Source of the DNA: JARFVT01 sp036677425
GTDB taxonomy: Bacteria; Pseudomonadota; Alphaproteobacteria; UBA8366; Aestuariispiraceae
DNA length: 64,000 nucleotides
NCBI GenBank assembly: GCA_036677425.1
Contig: JARFVT010000012.1
Coordinates: forward strand, 336,453-400,452
Direction: 5' to 3'
The translations under genes were made by a program, and so were the position numbers. How positions within the stretch are numbered: the first letter of the stretch is position 1; each line of letters starts with the position of its first letter. The notes beneath the pieces are model-generated. The model saw only the letters and a program-made list of their open reading frames with translations. It made no database searches and was not told the DNA's origin. Shown here in pieces: positions 17,708 to 26,214 of the stretch.

Positions 17708-18724
17708 ATGGCTGATGGTCATATTCCAATAACAACTTCGATATCAGATAAAAACAATCATAAGAATAACAAAAGCAATAATGAAGAAATTAATTTTGAA
17801 GGTGAAGCAAAGCCTGCTGGTATAAAATCTATATTCAATAAATTCTTTAATAATGCAGCAGAACCAACATTACGCGATACATTTGCGGAAATTTTAGAAG
17901 AACATGATAATGGTGATATGCCCATAGAATCTGATGAGCGCATTTTACTTGAAAATATTTTAAAAATTGGCGCAAAAACAGTATCAGATGTGATGGTGCC
18001 TAGCGCTGATATAACCGATATTGATATTGATACTCAGCTTGATGATATAGTTAATATTATGATGAAAATGCCGCATTCACGTTATCCTTTATATCGTGAT
18101 AATTCTGATAATGTTATTGGCATGGTTCATATTAAAGATATTTTCAAAGCAACGATTGAGAAAAATGCTAAATTCTCGCTTGAAGAAATTTTACGCGATG
18201 TTTTATTTGCTGCACCAAGTATGAGGGCATTAGACTTATTGTTGGAAATGCGTTTAATGCGCTTGCATATGGCCTTGGTGGTTGATGAATATGGCGGCAT
18301 TGATGGCTTGGTAACTATCGAAGATTTGGTCGAAGAAATTGTTGGTGAAATAGAAGATGAATATGATGTGGATGATAGCCCAAAATTATATTTAATGGAA
18401 GATGGCAGTTACAAGGCCGATGCACGAATTTCCATCGAAGATTTAGAAAAAGAATTTGGAAAATTCATATCTAATGATGAATATGATGAAGATATAGACA
18501 CCTTAGGCGGGCTTGTCTTTCATTTGGCAGGGCGTGTGCCATCGCGCGGTGAAGTCATCGCACATAGCATAAAACCCATAGAATTTGAAGTGATCGAAGC
18601 CGATCCACGCCGCATTAAATTTATCCAAATTAGAAATTTAGCCAATAAATCTGCCGATGAAGTAACCGATATCAATAAAAGGCTTATTAAGCAAAAACAA
18701 ACTAACAATAAAAACTCAATATAA
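17708..18724 (+). CDS. corC: CorC/HlyC-type CBS-domain protein
   Basis: The 338-residue protein has two CBS domains (VMVPSADITDIDIDT onward, then VVDEYGGIDGLVTIEDLVEE) and a C-terminal CorC_HlyC transporter-associated domain (DIDTLGGLVFHLAGRVPSRGE). It lacks the N-terminal DUF21 membrane domain of longer relatives, so it is probably soluble. The family is tied to magnesium/cobalt efflux by genetics; binding of adenosine nucleotides at the CBS pair is expected. The asparagine- and lysine-rich N-terminus is poorly conserved. It lies 16 bp before lnt. Confidence 0.9.
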   Translation: MADGHIPITTSISDKNNHKNNKSNNEEINFEGEAKPAGIKSIFNKFFNNAAEPTLRDTFAEILEEHDNGDMPIESDERILLENILKIGAKTVSDVMVPSADITDIDIDTQLDDIVNIMMKMPHSRYPLYRDNSDNVIGMVHIKDIFKATIEKNAKFSLEEILRDVLFAAPSMRALDLLLEMRLMRLHMALVVDEYGGIDGLVTIEDLVEEIVGEIEDEYDVDDSPKLYLMEDGSYKADARISIEDLEKEFGKFISNDEYDEDIDTLGGLVFHLAGRVPSRGEVIAHSIKPIEFEVIEADPRRIKFIQIRNLANKSADEVTDINKRLIKQKQTNNKNSI

Positions 18725-18740
18725 TTTAACTGGAATTTTA

Positions 18741-20381
18741 ATGATTGCAACAACTACGGCTAAATATTTTGTGCAACAGCAATTATACGATGGTTTTATA
18801 AATAAATATGCAGTTTTTTTTGGTGAGCAATCGGGTTGGCAACGTTTAATCATTGCCTTTTCTATGGGTGTTATTGCAACGCTTTCATTGCCTCCTGTTT
18901 ATTTTTTTGCCGTGATATATTTAAGCTTTCCAGTGCTTTGTTGGTTATTAATTAATGTTACGACAAGAAAACAAGCCTTTTTAATTGGCTGGCTTTTTGC
19001 CTTTGGTTATTTTAGCGCAAGCCTTTATTGGATAAGCTTTGCACTGCTGGTTTATTCCCAAAAATTATGGTGGCTTGTACCTTTTGCCGCCCTTGGTTTA
19101 CCAGCAGTCTTATCAATTTATGGTGGGCTTGCTACTATTATAACTATTCATATGAAAACGGGATTTGGTCGTGCCTTGGCTTTAGCATTATTTTGGTGGC
19201 TGGGTGAATGGTTACGTGGTCATATGTTCACAGGCTTTCCATGGAATTTGATTGGTCAAAGCTGGTCTTGGTCAGATGCATCAATTCAAATCGCCAGCAT
19301 TATCGGAATTTATGGTGTTACATTATTGGCATTATTATCTGCATCTATGCTTGCCGCATTACCATATCTAAAAGGTAAAATGCGTATAGGCTTGATTATC
19401 TTCATTATATTTTTACCGTTAAGCAGTCATATTTATGGCATGATGCGCTTGGCAAATTTACCAGTAGTTGAAAAATATCTTGAACAAGATGTGAATATCG
19501 GCACGGGTATTGGTATTCGTTTGGTGCAGGGTAATATTCCACAAAATGAAAAATGGCAACGCAATTTGCAAAAAAGAAATTTTGAACGATATCTAAGGCT
19601 CAGTCAGGAAAACAGGCCAGAATGGATAAATATTGTGGTTTGGCCCGAAACTGCGGCTAGTTTTTTTTTAGAAGATGCGCCATTGGCGCTTGAATATATT
19701 AAAAATATGCTTGGTAAAGATATGATGTTAATAACGGGTGCACCACGTAAAGAAATATTAAATGATGATTATAACATATATAATGGTGTGGTTATTATTG
19801 ATGATCAAGGTGAAATTCGTGATAATTACAACAAATCCCACCTTGTGCCATTTGGCGAATATATGCCCTATGGTGATATTTTGCCATTTGATAAAATAAC
19901 CCATGGAAAAAAAGATTATACACAAGGGATAGGCGCACGAACTCTTAATATTGGTGGTTCAATTCCATTATTCAGCCCGTTGGTTTGTTATGAAGTTATT
20001 TTTTCTGGCGCGGTTGTTAACGAGCTTCAAAAGCCTGATTGGTTATTAAATTTAACTAGTGATGCATGGTATGGAGAAACTGCAGGCCCATATCAACATA
20101 TGGATATAACTAAATTACGAGCCATAGAAGAAGGTATGCCGCTTATCCGTGTTGCAAGTACTGGTATATCGGTGGCTTTTGATGCATATGGTCGTGAAAT
20201 TAGTAGCTTAAAGTTAAATAAAATGGGAATTATAGATTTATACTTACCAGAGCGATTATTTAAATCAACATATTACTCTATATATGGTAAACTGCTTATT
20301 TGGTTGATTTTTTTTGCATTTATATTATCTTTGCTTTATGTTGAGCGAGATCAAAAAATATTTTATAGAATTAATATTTGA
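18741..20381 (+). CDS. lnt: Apolipoprotein N-acyltransferase
   Basis: Adds the third acyl chain to lipoproteins at the inner membrane. The 546-residue protein starts with about six transmembrane helices and continues with a periplasmic nitrilase-fold domain in which the Glu-Lys-Cys triad is visible: E in VWPETAASFF, K in NYNKSHLVPFGEYMPYG, and C in PLVCYEVIF. A last helix lies at the C-terminus. Length and motifs are complete, so full lipoprotein maturation is expected. Confidence 0.96.
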   Translation: MIATTTAKYFVQQQLYDGFINKYAVFFGEQSGWQRLIIAFSMGVIATLSLPPVYFFAVIYLSFPVLCWLLINVTTRKQAFLIGWLFAFGYFSASLYWISFALLVYSQKLWWLVPFAALGLPAVLSIYGGLATIITIHMKTGFGRALALALFWWLGEWLRGHMFTGFPWNLIGQSWSWSDASIQIASIIGIYGVTLLALLSASMLAALPYLKGKMRIGLIIFIIFLPLSSHIYGMMRLANLPVVEKYLEQDVNIGTGIGIRLVQGNIPQNEKWQRNLQKRNFERYLRLSQENRPEWINIVVWPETAASFFLEDAPLALEYIKNMLGKDMMLITGAPRKEILNDDYNIYNGVVIIDDQGEIRDNYNKSHLVPFGEYMPYGDILPFDKITHGKKDYTQGIGARTLNIGGSIPLFSPLVCYEVIFSGAVVNELQKPDWLLNLTSDAWYGETAGPYQHMDITKLRAIEEGMPLIRVASTGISVAFDAYGREISSLKLNKMGIIDLYLPERLFKSTYYSIYGKLLIWLIFFAFILSLLYVERDQKIFYRINI

Positions 20382-20452
20382 TATATTTTGTCCAGTAATA
20401 GTGCCGCAGTAATTATTGCTGCGGTTAGGTTAACATTAAGTGAGTATAATTA

Positions 20453-20923
20453 ATGGTTGCAGATAATTTAGTACCTAAAGGTAGAATTCCAGCGGGCAGG
20501 CCAGGGATTCCAAACCCTGTTGATATACATGTTGGCAGCCGTATCAGGTTACGCCGCACCTTGCTTGGTATGAGCCAAGAAAAACTAGGTGATGCTATTG
20601 GCCTTACATTTCAGCAGGTACAAAAATATGAGCGTGGAACTAATCGGGTTGGTGCAAGCCGTTTATTCGATCTATCTGGTGTTTTAGATGTTCCCGTGCA
20701 ATTTTTCTTTGATGATATGGCAACCGAAGTATCTGATCAAGCCCCAAGGTTGCGAGCTGGCCTTGCCGAAGCGCCAACTATTGAATTTGATGTCGATCCA
20801 ATGGCAAAACGTGAAACTCTTGAATTAGTTCGTGCCTATTATCGTATAAAAGACCCCGTTATTCGTAAGCGTATTTTTGAGCTTTGCAAAGCTATGGGTA
20901 ATGCCGAACAAGTGGAAATATAA
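20453..20923 (+). CDS. XRE-family transcriptional regulator upstream of metK
   Basis: The 156-residue protein carries a helix-turn-helix (GSRIRLRRTLLGMSQEKLGD, then QQVQKYERGTNRVGASRL), and a C-terminal extension (MAKRETLELVRAYYRIKDP) of unknown role. This exact protein type occurs between lnt and metK in many alphaproteobacteria, so it is a core-genome regulator, not a phage repressor. Its target has not been deduced here. Confidence 0.9.
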   Translation: MVADNLVPKGRIPAGRPGIPNPVDIHVGSRIRLRRTLLGMSQEKLGDAIGLTFQQVQKYERGTNRVGASRLFDLSGVLDVPVQFFFDDMATEVSDQAPRLRAGLAEAPTIEFDVDPMAKRETLELVRAYYRIKDPVIRKRIFELCKAMGNAEQVEI

Positions 20924-21108
20924 TTAACGGTAGGAATTTTATATTCAAATATATTTAAAGTTTTTATTCCCCTTGGTTATTTCATCTAAATATCTTGTTG
21001 TTAATATAAAAAACTATATGCTGATATCTTTATGTCGTTGATATTGAATAGATTATATTGTATATTGATGCATGTTTAAATTATATGCGACTATTAGAGG
21101 ATTTGTTC

Positions 21109-22278
21109 ATGGCAACAGGCGATTATTTATTTACGAGCGAGTCCGTATCTGAAGGACATCCAGATAAAATATGCGACCGTGTATCCGATGAAATAGTAGA
21201 TATGTTTTTAAGTGTGGATAATAAATCCCGTGTAGCGGTGGAGGCATTATGCACAACCCAAAAAATGGTATTAGCGGGGGAGGTGCGTTGTAGTCAGGAA
21301 ATAACCAAAGACCAGATGATTGATGTTGCACGCCAAGCTGTTAAATCAATTGGTTATGAACAAGATGGCTTTCATTGGCAAAATATGGATGTTGATTGTT
21401 ATGTTCATAGCCAATCGGTTGATATTGCCCAAGGTGTTGATAGTCTTGGCAATAAAGATGAAGGCGCAGGGGATCAAGGCATTATGTTTGGTTATGCTTG
21501 TCGTGAAACCGAAAGTTATATGCCCGCACCAATTGCTTTTTCACATGCTATTTTATCCAGTTTGGCAAAGGCCCGTCATGCAAATGCAAATTATGGCTTG
21601 CTACCCGATGCAAAAAGTCAAGTAAGCTTGCAATATATTGATGGCAAACCAGTTAAGGCCACATCAATAGTTGTATCAACTCAACATGTTGAAGGCTTAG
21701 ATCAAGATGAAATTCGTGAAATAGTTCGGCCGCATGTGGAAAATGCTTTGCCTGCTGGTTGGATGTGTCCCGAAGATGAATTTTATGTCAATCCAACGGG
21801 TCAATTCATCATTGGCGGGCCTGATGGTGATACTGGTTTAACGGGACGTAAAATAATCGTTGATACATATGGTGGTGCGGCTCCGCATGGCGGTGGTGCT
21901 TTTTCAGGCAAAGACCCGACCAAGGTTGATCGTTCGGCTGCATATGCCGCAAGATATCTGGCAAAAAACATTGTTGCAGCGGGTTTAGCCGATTTTTGTG
22001 TCATACAATTGGCCTATGCAATTGGTGTATCAAAACCGCTGTCGCTTTATGTGCATACGGCAAATACGGCAAAAATTGCAGAACAAAAATTGGCGGGAAT
22101 GTTACAAGAAGTCATGGATTTAAGTCCACGCGGCATTCGCCAACATCTTAACCTTAGCCGCCCCATATATGCACCAACCTCATCCTATGGTCATTTTGGT
22201 CGTAATCCGCGTGATGATGGCGCGTTTAGTTGGGAAAAAATAGACTTAATAGATGCATTAAAAGCTGCGGCTACATAG
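21109..22278 (+). CDS. metK: S-adenosylmethionine synthetase
   Basis: Makes SAM from methionine and ATP. The 389-residue protein has SEGHPDKICDRVSDEIVD at the N-terminus, GAGDQGIMFGYA, and the phosphate-binding GGGAFSGKDPTKVDRSA. Upstream in-frame codons to 21058 exist, but the AGAGG at 21096-21100 and the family start point to the ATG at 21109. The 185-bp region upstream shows no recognisable SAM riboswitch. It supplies the methyl donor for trmB downstream and for miaB nearby. Confidence 0.97.
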   Translation: MATGDYLFTSESVSEGHPDKICDRVSDEIVDMFLSVDNKSRVAVEALCTTQKMVLAGEVRCSQEITKDQMIDVARQAVKSIGYEQDGFHWQNMDVDCYVHSQSVDIAQGVDSLGNKDEGAGDQGIMFGYACRETESYMPAPIAFSHAILSSLAKARHANANYGLLPDAKSQVSLQYIDGKPVKATSIVVSTQHVEGLDQDEIREIVRPHVENALPAGWMCPEDEFYVNPTGQFIIGGPDGDTGLTGRKIIVDTYGGAAPHGGGAFSGKDPTKVDRSAAYAARYLAKNIVAAGLADFCVIQLAYAIGVSKPLSLYVHTANTAKIAEQKLAGMLQEVMDLSPRGIRQHLNLSRPIYAPTSSYGHFGRNPRDDGAFSWEKIDLIDALKAAAT

Positions 22279-22326
22279 ATTAATAAACATATAGCCTTCT
22301 AATATTAAATATGAAAAAGCAATATA

Positions 22327-23037
22327 ATGTCTAGTCAATCTAAATTTAATAGTGAAAAGTCTAAATTTGATACTACTGATCGTTTTTATGGTCGCCGTAA
22401 AGGCAGACCATTGCGTGCAGGTATACAAGATTTAGTCGATAATTTATTACCTGAAATAACCATTAATGGTGGTTCAGATAAAATTAATTTAAATGATGTT
22501 TTTGAAATTCCAACTAACGACCTTTGGCTGGAAATTGGCTTTGGCGCGGGGGAGCATCTGGCATGGCAGGCCAAAAATCATCGCGATATTAATATAATTG
22601 GATGTGAGCCTTATATGAATGGCGTTGGTCGTTTGTTAAGTGATATTCGTGATGATAAATTAACCAATGTGCGAATTTGCCCCGATGATGCAAGGCCATT
22701 GATGGATGCCTTGCCCGACGATTCCATAAACAAGGCATTCATATTATTCGCTGACCCATGGCCAAAAACCCGCCATAATAACCGCCGTATCATTAATGTT
22801 GAAAATTTATCTAGGCTGGCGCGCATATTAAAATCAGGGGCTGTTTTGCGTATTGCCAGTGATCATCGAGATTATGTTCGTTGGATAATTCGTCATTTAA
22901 TATATGATAATAATTTTATTTGGTTGGATGAAAGCCCGCGTGATTGGTATAATCGCGAAGATGATTGGCCCGCCACCAGATATGAAACAAAGGCCTTGGC
23001 TGGTCGATCGCATTACCTGCGTTTTGAAAGGGCATAG
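22327..23037 (+). CDS. trmB: tRNA (guanine-N7)-methyltransferase
   Basis: Methylates G46 of tRNAs using SAM. The 236-residue protein contains the SAM-binding strand LWLEIGFGAGEHL, the GCEPYMNGVGRLL segment and the family signature FADPWPKTRHNNRRI. The N-terminal FYGRRKGRPLRAG is also typical. It follows metK by 48 bp and is probably co-transcribed. Confidence 0.96.
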   Translation: MSSQSKFNSEKSKFDTTDRFYGRRKGRPLRAGIQDLVDNLLPEITINGGSDKINLNDVFEIPTNDLWLEIGFGAGEHLAWQAKNHRDINIIGCEPYMNGVGRLLSDIRDDKLTNVRICPDDARPLMDALPDDSINKAFILFADPWPKTRHNNRRIINVENLSRLARILKSGAVLRIASDHRDYVRWIIRHLIYDNNFIWLDESPRDWYNREDDWPATRYETKALAGRSHYLRFERA

Positions 23038-23202
23038 ATATAAAATTTTGATAAATTTAAATATATTATTCATGTATACTAAATATAGATACTGCGTTTG
23101 ATTAAAAAGCCTTGTGATCTTACCTAGTTTGTATTAAAACCCCAATACCTTAGATAACCCATCGTTAAAAACTGGTGGCTTAACATCGATGGAATTGTCG
23201 GG

Positions 23203-23227
23203 GGTGGGCTATATGCCCGCCTTTTTT
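23203..23227 (+). terminator. Intrinsic-terminator-like hairpin in the rimP leader
   Basis: A 7-bp stem GGTGGGC (23203-23209) / GCCCGCC (23215-23221), one G-U pair, loop TATAT, followed at once by six T. It ends 33 bases before the chosen rimP start, where it would stop transcription into rimP-nusA-infB unless overridden. A terminator-like hairpin in front of rimP is the hallmark of the described rimP-leader RNA family; membership is inferred from position and shape, not from a covariance search. Confidence 0.55.
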
Positions 23228-23260
23228 AATGTGATAACGGATATTTATAACGGATTTTTG

Positions 23261-23752
23261 ATGAGTAGCAATATTACCCATATGGAAAAATTAATTGCGC
23301 CATCTTTGGCCGATATGGGCTATGATATTATTCATATGAAAATATCTAGTGGCGAAGAACCAATATTGTCAATCACTATTGAATGTTCCGATGAGACGGC
23401 AACTAATGTTGAGGATTGCGCCAGTGCAAGCCGCGCAATATCGGCCATATTGGATGTGGAAGACCCTATAAAGGCGGCATATGTGCTGGAAGTAAGCTCG
23501 CCTGGAATTGACCGGCAATTAACAAGACCACGGGATTTTGAAAGATTTGCAGGTAATAATATAAAAGTTGATATGGAAGAATCAATTGATGGACAGCGCC
23601 GCTTTAAGGGTAAGCTGCTTGGCTTTATTGATCAACATATCCATCTAGAAATTAATTTTAATGGTGATGATGTTGAAATTGCATTGCCATTAAATGGTAT
23701 TAAACAAGCTAAATTAGTTATGTCTGATTCTTTGATTAAGGCAACATCTTAG
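23261..23752 (+). CDS. rimP: Ribosome maturation factor RimP
   Basis: Needed for assembly of the 30S subunit. The 163-residue protein has the RimP N-terminal domain (MEKLIAPSLADMGYDIIHMK) with VEDCASASRAISAILD and the diagnostic LEVSSPGIDRQLTRPRDFERF, then a C-terminal Sm-like domain. An in-frame ATG at 23189 is rejected because the terminator hairpin would then lie inside the coding sequence; the ATG at 23261 has a GGA seven bases upstream. It begins the rimP-nusA-ylxR-infB-rbfA-truB-rpsO-pnp run. Confidence 0.94.
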   Translation: MSSNITHMEKLIAPSLADMGYDIIHMKISSGEEPILSITIECSDETATNVEDCASASRAISAILDVEDPIKAAYVLEVSSPGIDRQLTRPRDFERFAGNNIKVDMEESIDGQRRFKGKLLGFIDQHIHLEINFNGDDVEIALPLNGIKQAKLVMSDSLIKATS

Positions 23753-23874
23753 GGTTTGTCTTAAAGTTTAGGCTGGCTATGTGATAAAAGTAATGAAATA
23801 GAAGGGTAAACCTTCGCCATATTAAAATCCCGATATTCAATATTGAATATCTACAAAATGGACGGATACAAACG

Positions 23875-25473
23875 ATGGAAAGTTTGGCGATTACAAGAAC
23901 TGATATGCTGGCCGTTGCCGATGTGGTTGCGCGGGAAAAAAATATTGACCGTGAACAAGTTTTAGATGCGATGGAACAGGCAATAGAAAAAGCTGGACGT
24001 TCAAAATATGGTAATGAGCATGATATTAGGGCACAAATAGATCGCAAAACTGGTGAAATTATTTTGGCGCGTTATATTGAAGTAACCGATGATATTGAAA
24101 ATGAAGTAACCCAGATTACATTAGCAGAGGCAAAAATAAAAAATCCAGATGCCCAAATTGGCGAATTTATTATTGATAGATTGCCGCCAATTGATTTTGG
24201 TCGCATTGCGGCGCAAACTGCAAAACAAGTAATAGTTCAAAAAGTACGTGATGCCGAACGCGAACGTCAATATAGCGAATATAAAGATCGCATCGGTGAA
24301 ATTGCCAATGGCACGGTCAAGCGGGTTGAATTTGGCAATGTAACGGTTGATTTAGGTAGAGCAGAGGCAATTTTGCGGCGCGATGAGATTATCCCGCGGG
24401 AGCATTTCAAACGTGGTGATCGCATAAGGTCATATATTTTTGATGTTAGGCAGGAACAACGCGGGCCACAGATATTTCTATCGCGTACCCATCCGCAATT
24501 TATGGCAAAATTATTCACACAAGAAGTCCCAGAAATTTATGATGGTGTTATAGAAATTCGTGGCTGTGCCAGAGACCCTGGAAGCCGAGCAAAAATGGGC
24601 GTTTATTCTAATGATAGTTCGATCGACCCAGTTGGTGCATGTGTTGGTATGCGCGGATCAAGGGTGCAGGCGGTGGTTGCTGAATTGCAAGGAGAAAAAA
24701 TAGATATAATTCCATGGAGCGATGATGATGCCAATTATGTGGTAAATGCCTTAGCGCCAGCCGAAGTATCAAAGGTTGTGTTAGATGAAGAAAAAGGTAA
24801 AATCGAAGTAATTGTTGCCGATGACCAGTTAAGCCTTGCCATTGGCAGGCGTGGACAGAATGTCCGCCTTGGATCTATGCTAACTGGTTGGGATATTGAT
24901 ATTTTAACCGAAGAGGTCGAATCGCAGCGCCGTCAGGCAGAATTTAGCCAGTTAAGTGAAAAATTCATCGAAGCATTAGATGTGGATGATGTTATCGCCA
25001 GATTATTAGTAACCGAAGGATTTATTTCTGTTGAAGAGGTTGCTTATGTTCCAACCGAAGAATTATCTTCGATCGAGGGATTTGACGAAGATATTGCAGT
25101 TGAGCTGGCTAATCGTGCCAAGACATTTATCGAGGCAGAAAATAAACGCTTAGAAGCAAGGCTTGATGAGTTAGAAGTCGATGATAAGTTGCGCGCAATT
25201 GAAATTTTTAATAATGCAATGTTGGTTGTTTTAGCGGAAAATAATGTTAAAAATATTGAGGATTTTGCCGATTTGGCTGCTGATGAATTAACCAGTGATA
25301 TTGATGGTATATTACGTGAGTATAAGCTAGATGAAGCAGTTATAAGCAATTTAATTATGGATGCGCGTGTTACTGCTGGCTGGTTTAGCGCAGAAGAATT
25401 AGAAGAAATGCGCCAAGCGGATAAAGATAAAGAAGAAACAGAAATAGAAAATAATGATGCAGAAAATAACTAA
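23875..25473 (+). CDS. nusA: Transcription termination/antitermination factor NusA
   Basis: RNA polymerase-binding factor for pausing, termination and rRNA antitermination. The 532-residue protein shows the N-terminal domain, an S1 domain (GEIANGTVKRVEFGNVTVDL), two KH domains (VGACVGMRGSRVQAVV and SLAIGRRGQNVRLG) and two C-terminal acidic helix-hairpin-helix repeats. The C-terminus is strongly acidic, as is usual in alphaproteobacteria. The 120-bp gap from rimP holds no clear promoter. Confidence 0.97.
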   Translation: MESLAITRTDMLAVADVVAREKNIDREQVLDAMEQAIEKAGRSKYGNEHDIRAQIDRKTGEIILARYIEVTDDIENEVTQITLAEAKIKNPDAQIGEFIIDRLPPIDFGRIAAQTAKQVIVQKVRDAERERQYSEYKDRIGEIANGTVKRVEFGNVTVDLGRAEAILRRDEIIPREHFKRGDRIRSYIFDVRQEQRGPQIFLSRTHPQFMAKLFTQEVPEIYDGVIEIRGCARDPGSRAKMGVYSNDSSIDPVGACVGMRGSRVQAVVAELQGEKIDIIPWSDDDANYVVNALAPAEVSKVVLDEEKGKIEVIVADDQLSLAIGRRGQNVRLGSMLTGWDIDILTEEVESQRRQAEFSQLSEKFIEALDVDDVIARLLVTEGFISVEEVAYVPTEELSSIEGFDEDIAVELANRAKTFIEAENKRLEARLDELEVDDKLRAIEIFNNAMLVVLAENNVKNIEDFADLAADELTSDIDGILREYKLDEAVISNLIMDARVTAGWFSAEELEEMRQADKDKEETEIENNDAENN

Positions 25474-25531
25474 GGATGTGATCCAATATAAAATAAATCT
25501 TTAAATAGCTATATTATGTGGAATATGCCAT

Positions 25532-26158
25532 ATGGATGATGATATTAGTCATATGATGGATGATGGGCCTGTTGTTAAAACCAAAAAGTCTATTAAGCCT
25601 AAAGAAATTATGCGATATTGCGTCGTTACTGGTAATAATCGACCGCAAAAGGAAATGATACGCTTTGTAGTTGGGGTTGATATGGTGTTAGTTCCAGATT
25701 TAAAGGCGGTGTTACCAGGGCGTGGTATATGGGTTTCGTCAGATATAGAAAATTTAAAAATTGCGGTGAAGCGTAATCTTTTTGCCAAGGCAATGCGCTC
25801 AAAGGTGCAAATTCCCGATGGGTTAGGTGAATTGATAGAAAATCTTTTATTGCGACGCGTAAAAGATAGGCTTTCACAGGCAAGAAGAGCAGGCCAAGCC
25901 GTAGCAGGGTTTGAAAAAGTTAAAAGTGAATTGACCTCAGGGCGCGGCGCGGTAATATTATCCGCCAGCGACGGGGCAAAAGATGGTAGAGATAAAATAA
26001 TGGCTTTAGCACGCAAGCTGCCAATTATTTCGATTTTATCGTCAGAGGATTTATCGCCGTCTTTTGCAAAAGACAATGTGATACATGTTTTAATGCAATC
26101 TGGTGGTATAGCTACTGGGTTTTTGGTTGATGTAAGAAGGTTAGCAGGGTTTAGATAA
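25532..26158 (+). CDS. YlxR (DUF448) RNA-binding protein with L7Ae-like C-terminal domain
   Basis: The 208-residue protein joins an N-terminal YlxR/DUF448 domain (RYCVVTGNNRPQKEMIRFV, then LPGRGIWVSS) to a C-terminal L7Ae/L30e-like domain (KVKSELTSGRGAVILSASDG). This fusion is normal in alphaproteobacteria between nusA and infB. It is expected to bind RNA or the transcription/translation machinery; the exact role is not established. Confidence 0.92.
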   Translation: MDDDISHMMDDGPVVKTKKSIKPKEIMRYCVVTGNNRPQKEMIRFVVGVDMVLVPDLKAVLPGRGIWVSSDIENLKIAVKRNLFAKAMRSKVQIPDGLGELIENLLLRRVKDRLSQARRAGQAVAGFEKVKSELTSGRGAVILSASDGAKDGRDKIMALARKLPIISILSSEDLSPSFAKDNVIHVLMQSGGIATGFLVDVRRLAGFR

Positions 26159-26214
26159 TCAAACCCTGTGCAATATATTTGTTGCAATGATATTTGTATA
26201 GAGAAAGTCATAAA

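Noticed and set aside
20924..21108. Possible SAM riboswitch upstream of metK
   Set aside because: I looked for SAM-II, SAM-V and SAM/SAH-type elements; none of their conserved cores or pseudoknot pairings is visible in this AT-rich stretch. A covariance search would settle it.
25549..26211. 220-codon frame on the minus strand across ylxR
   Set aside because: It mirrors the ylxR-type gene in full, has no ribosome-binding site, and its product has no recognisable domain.
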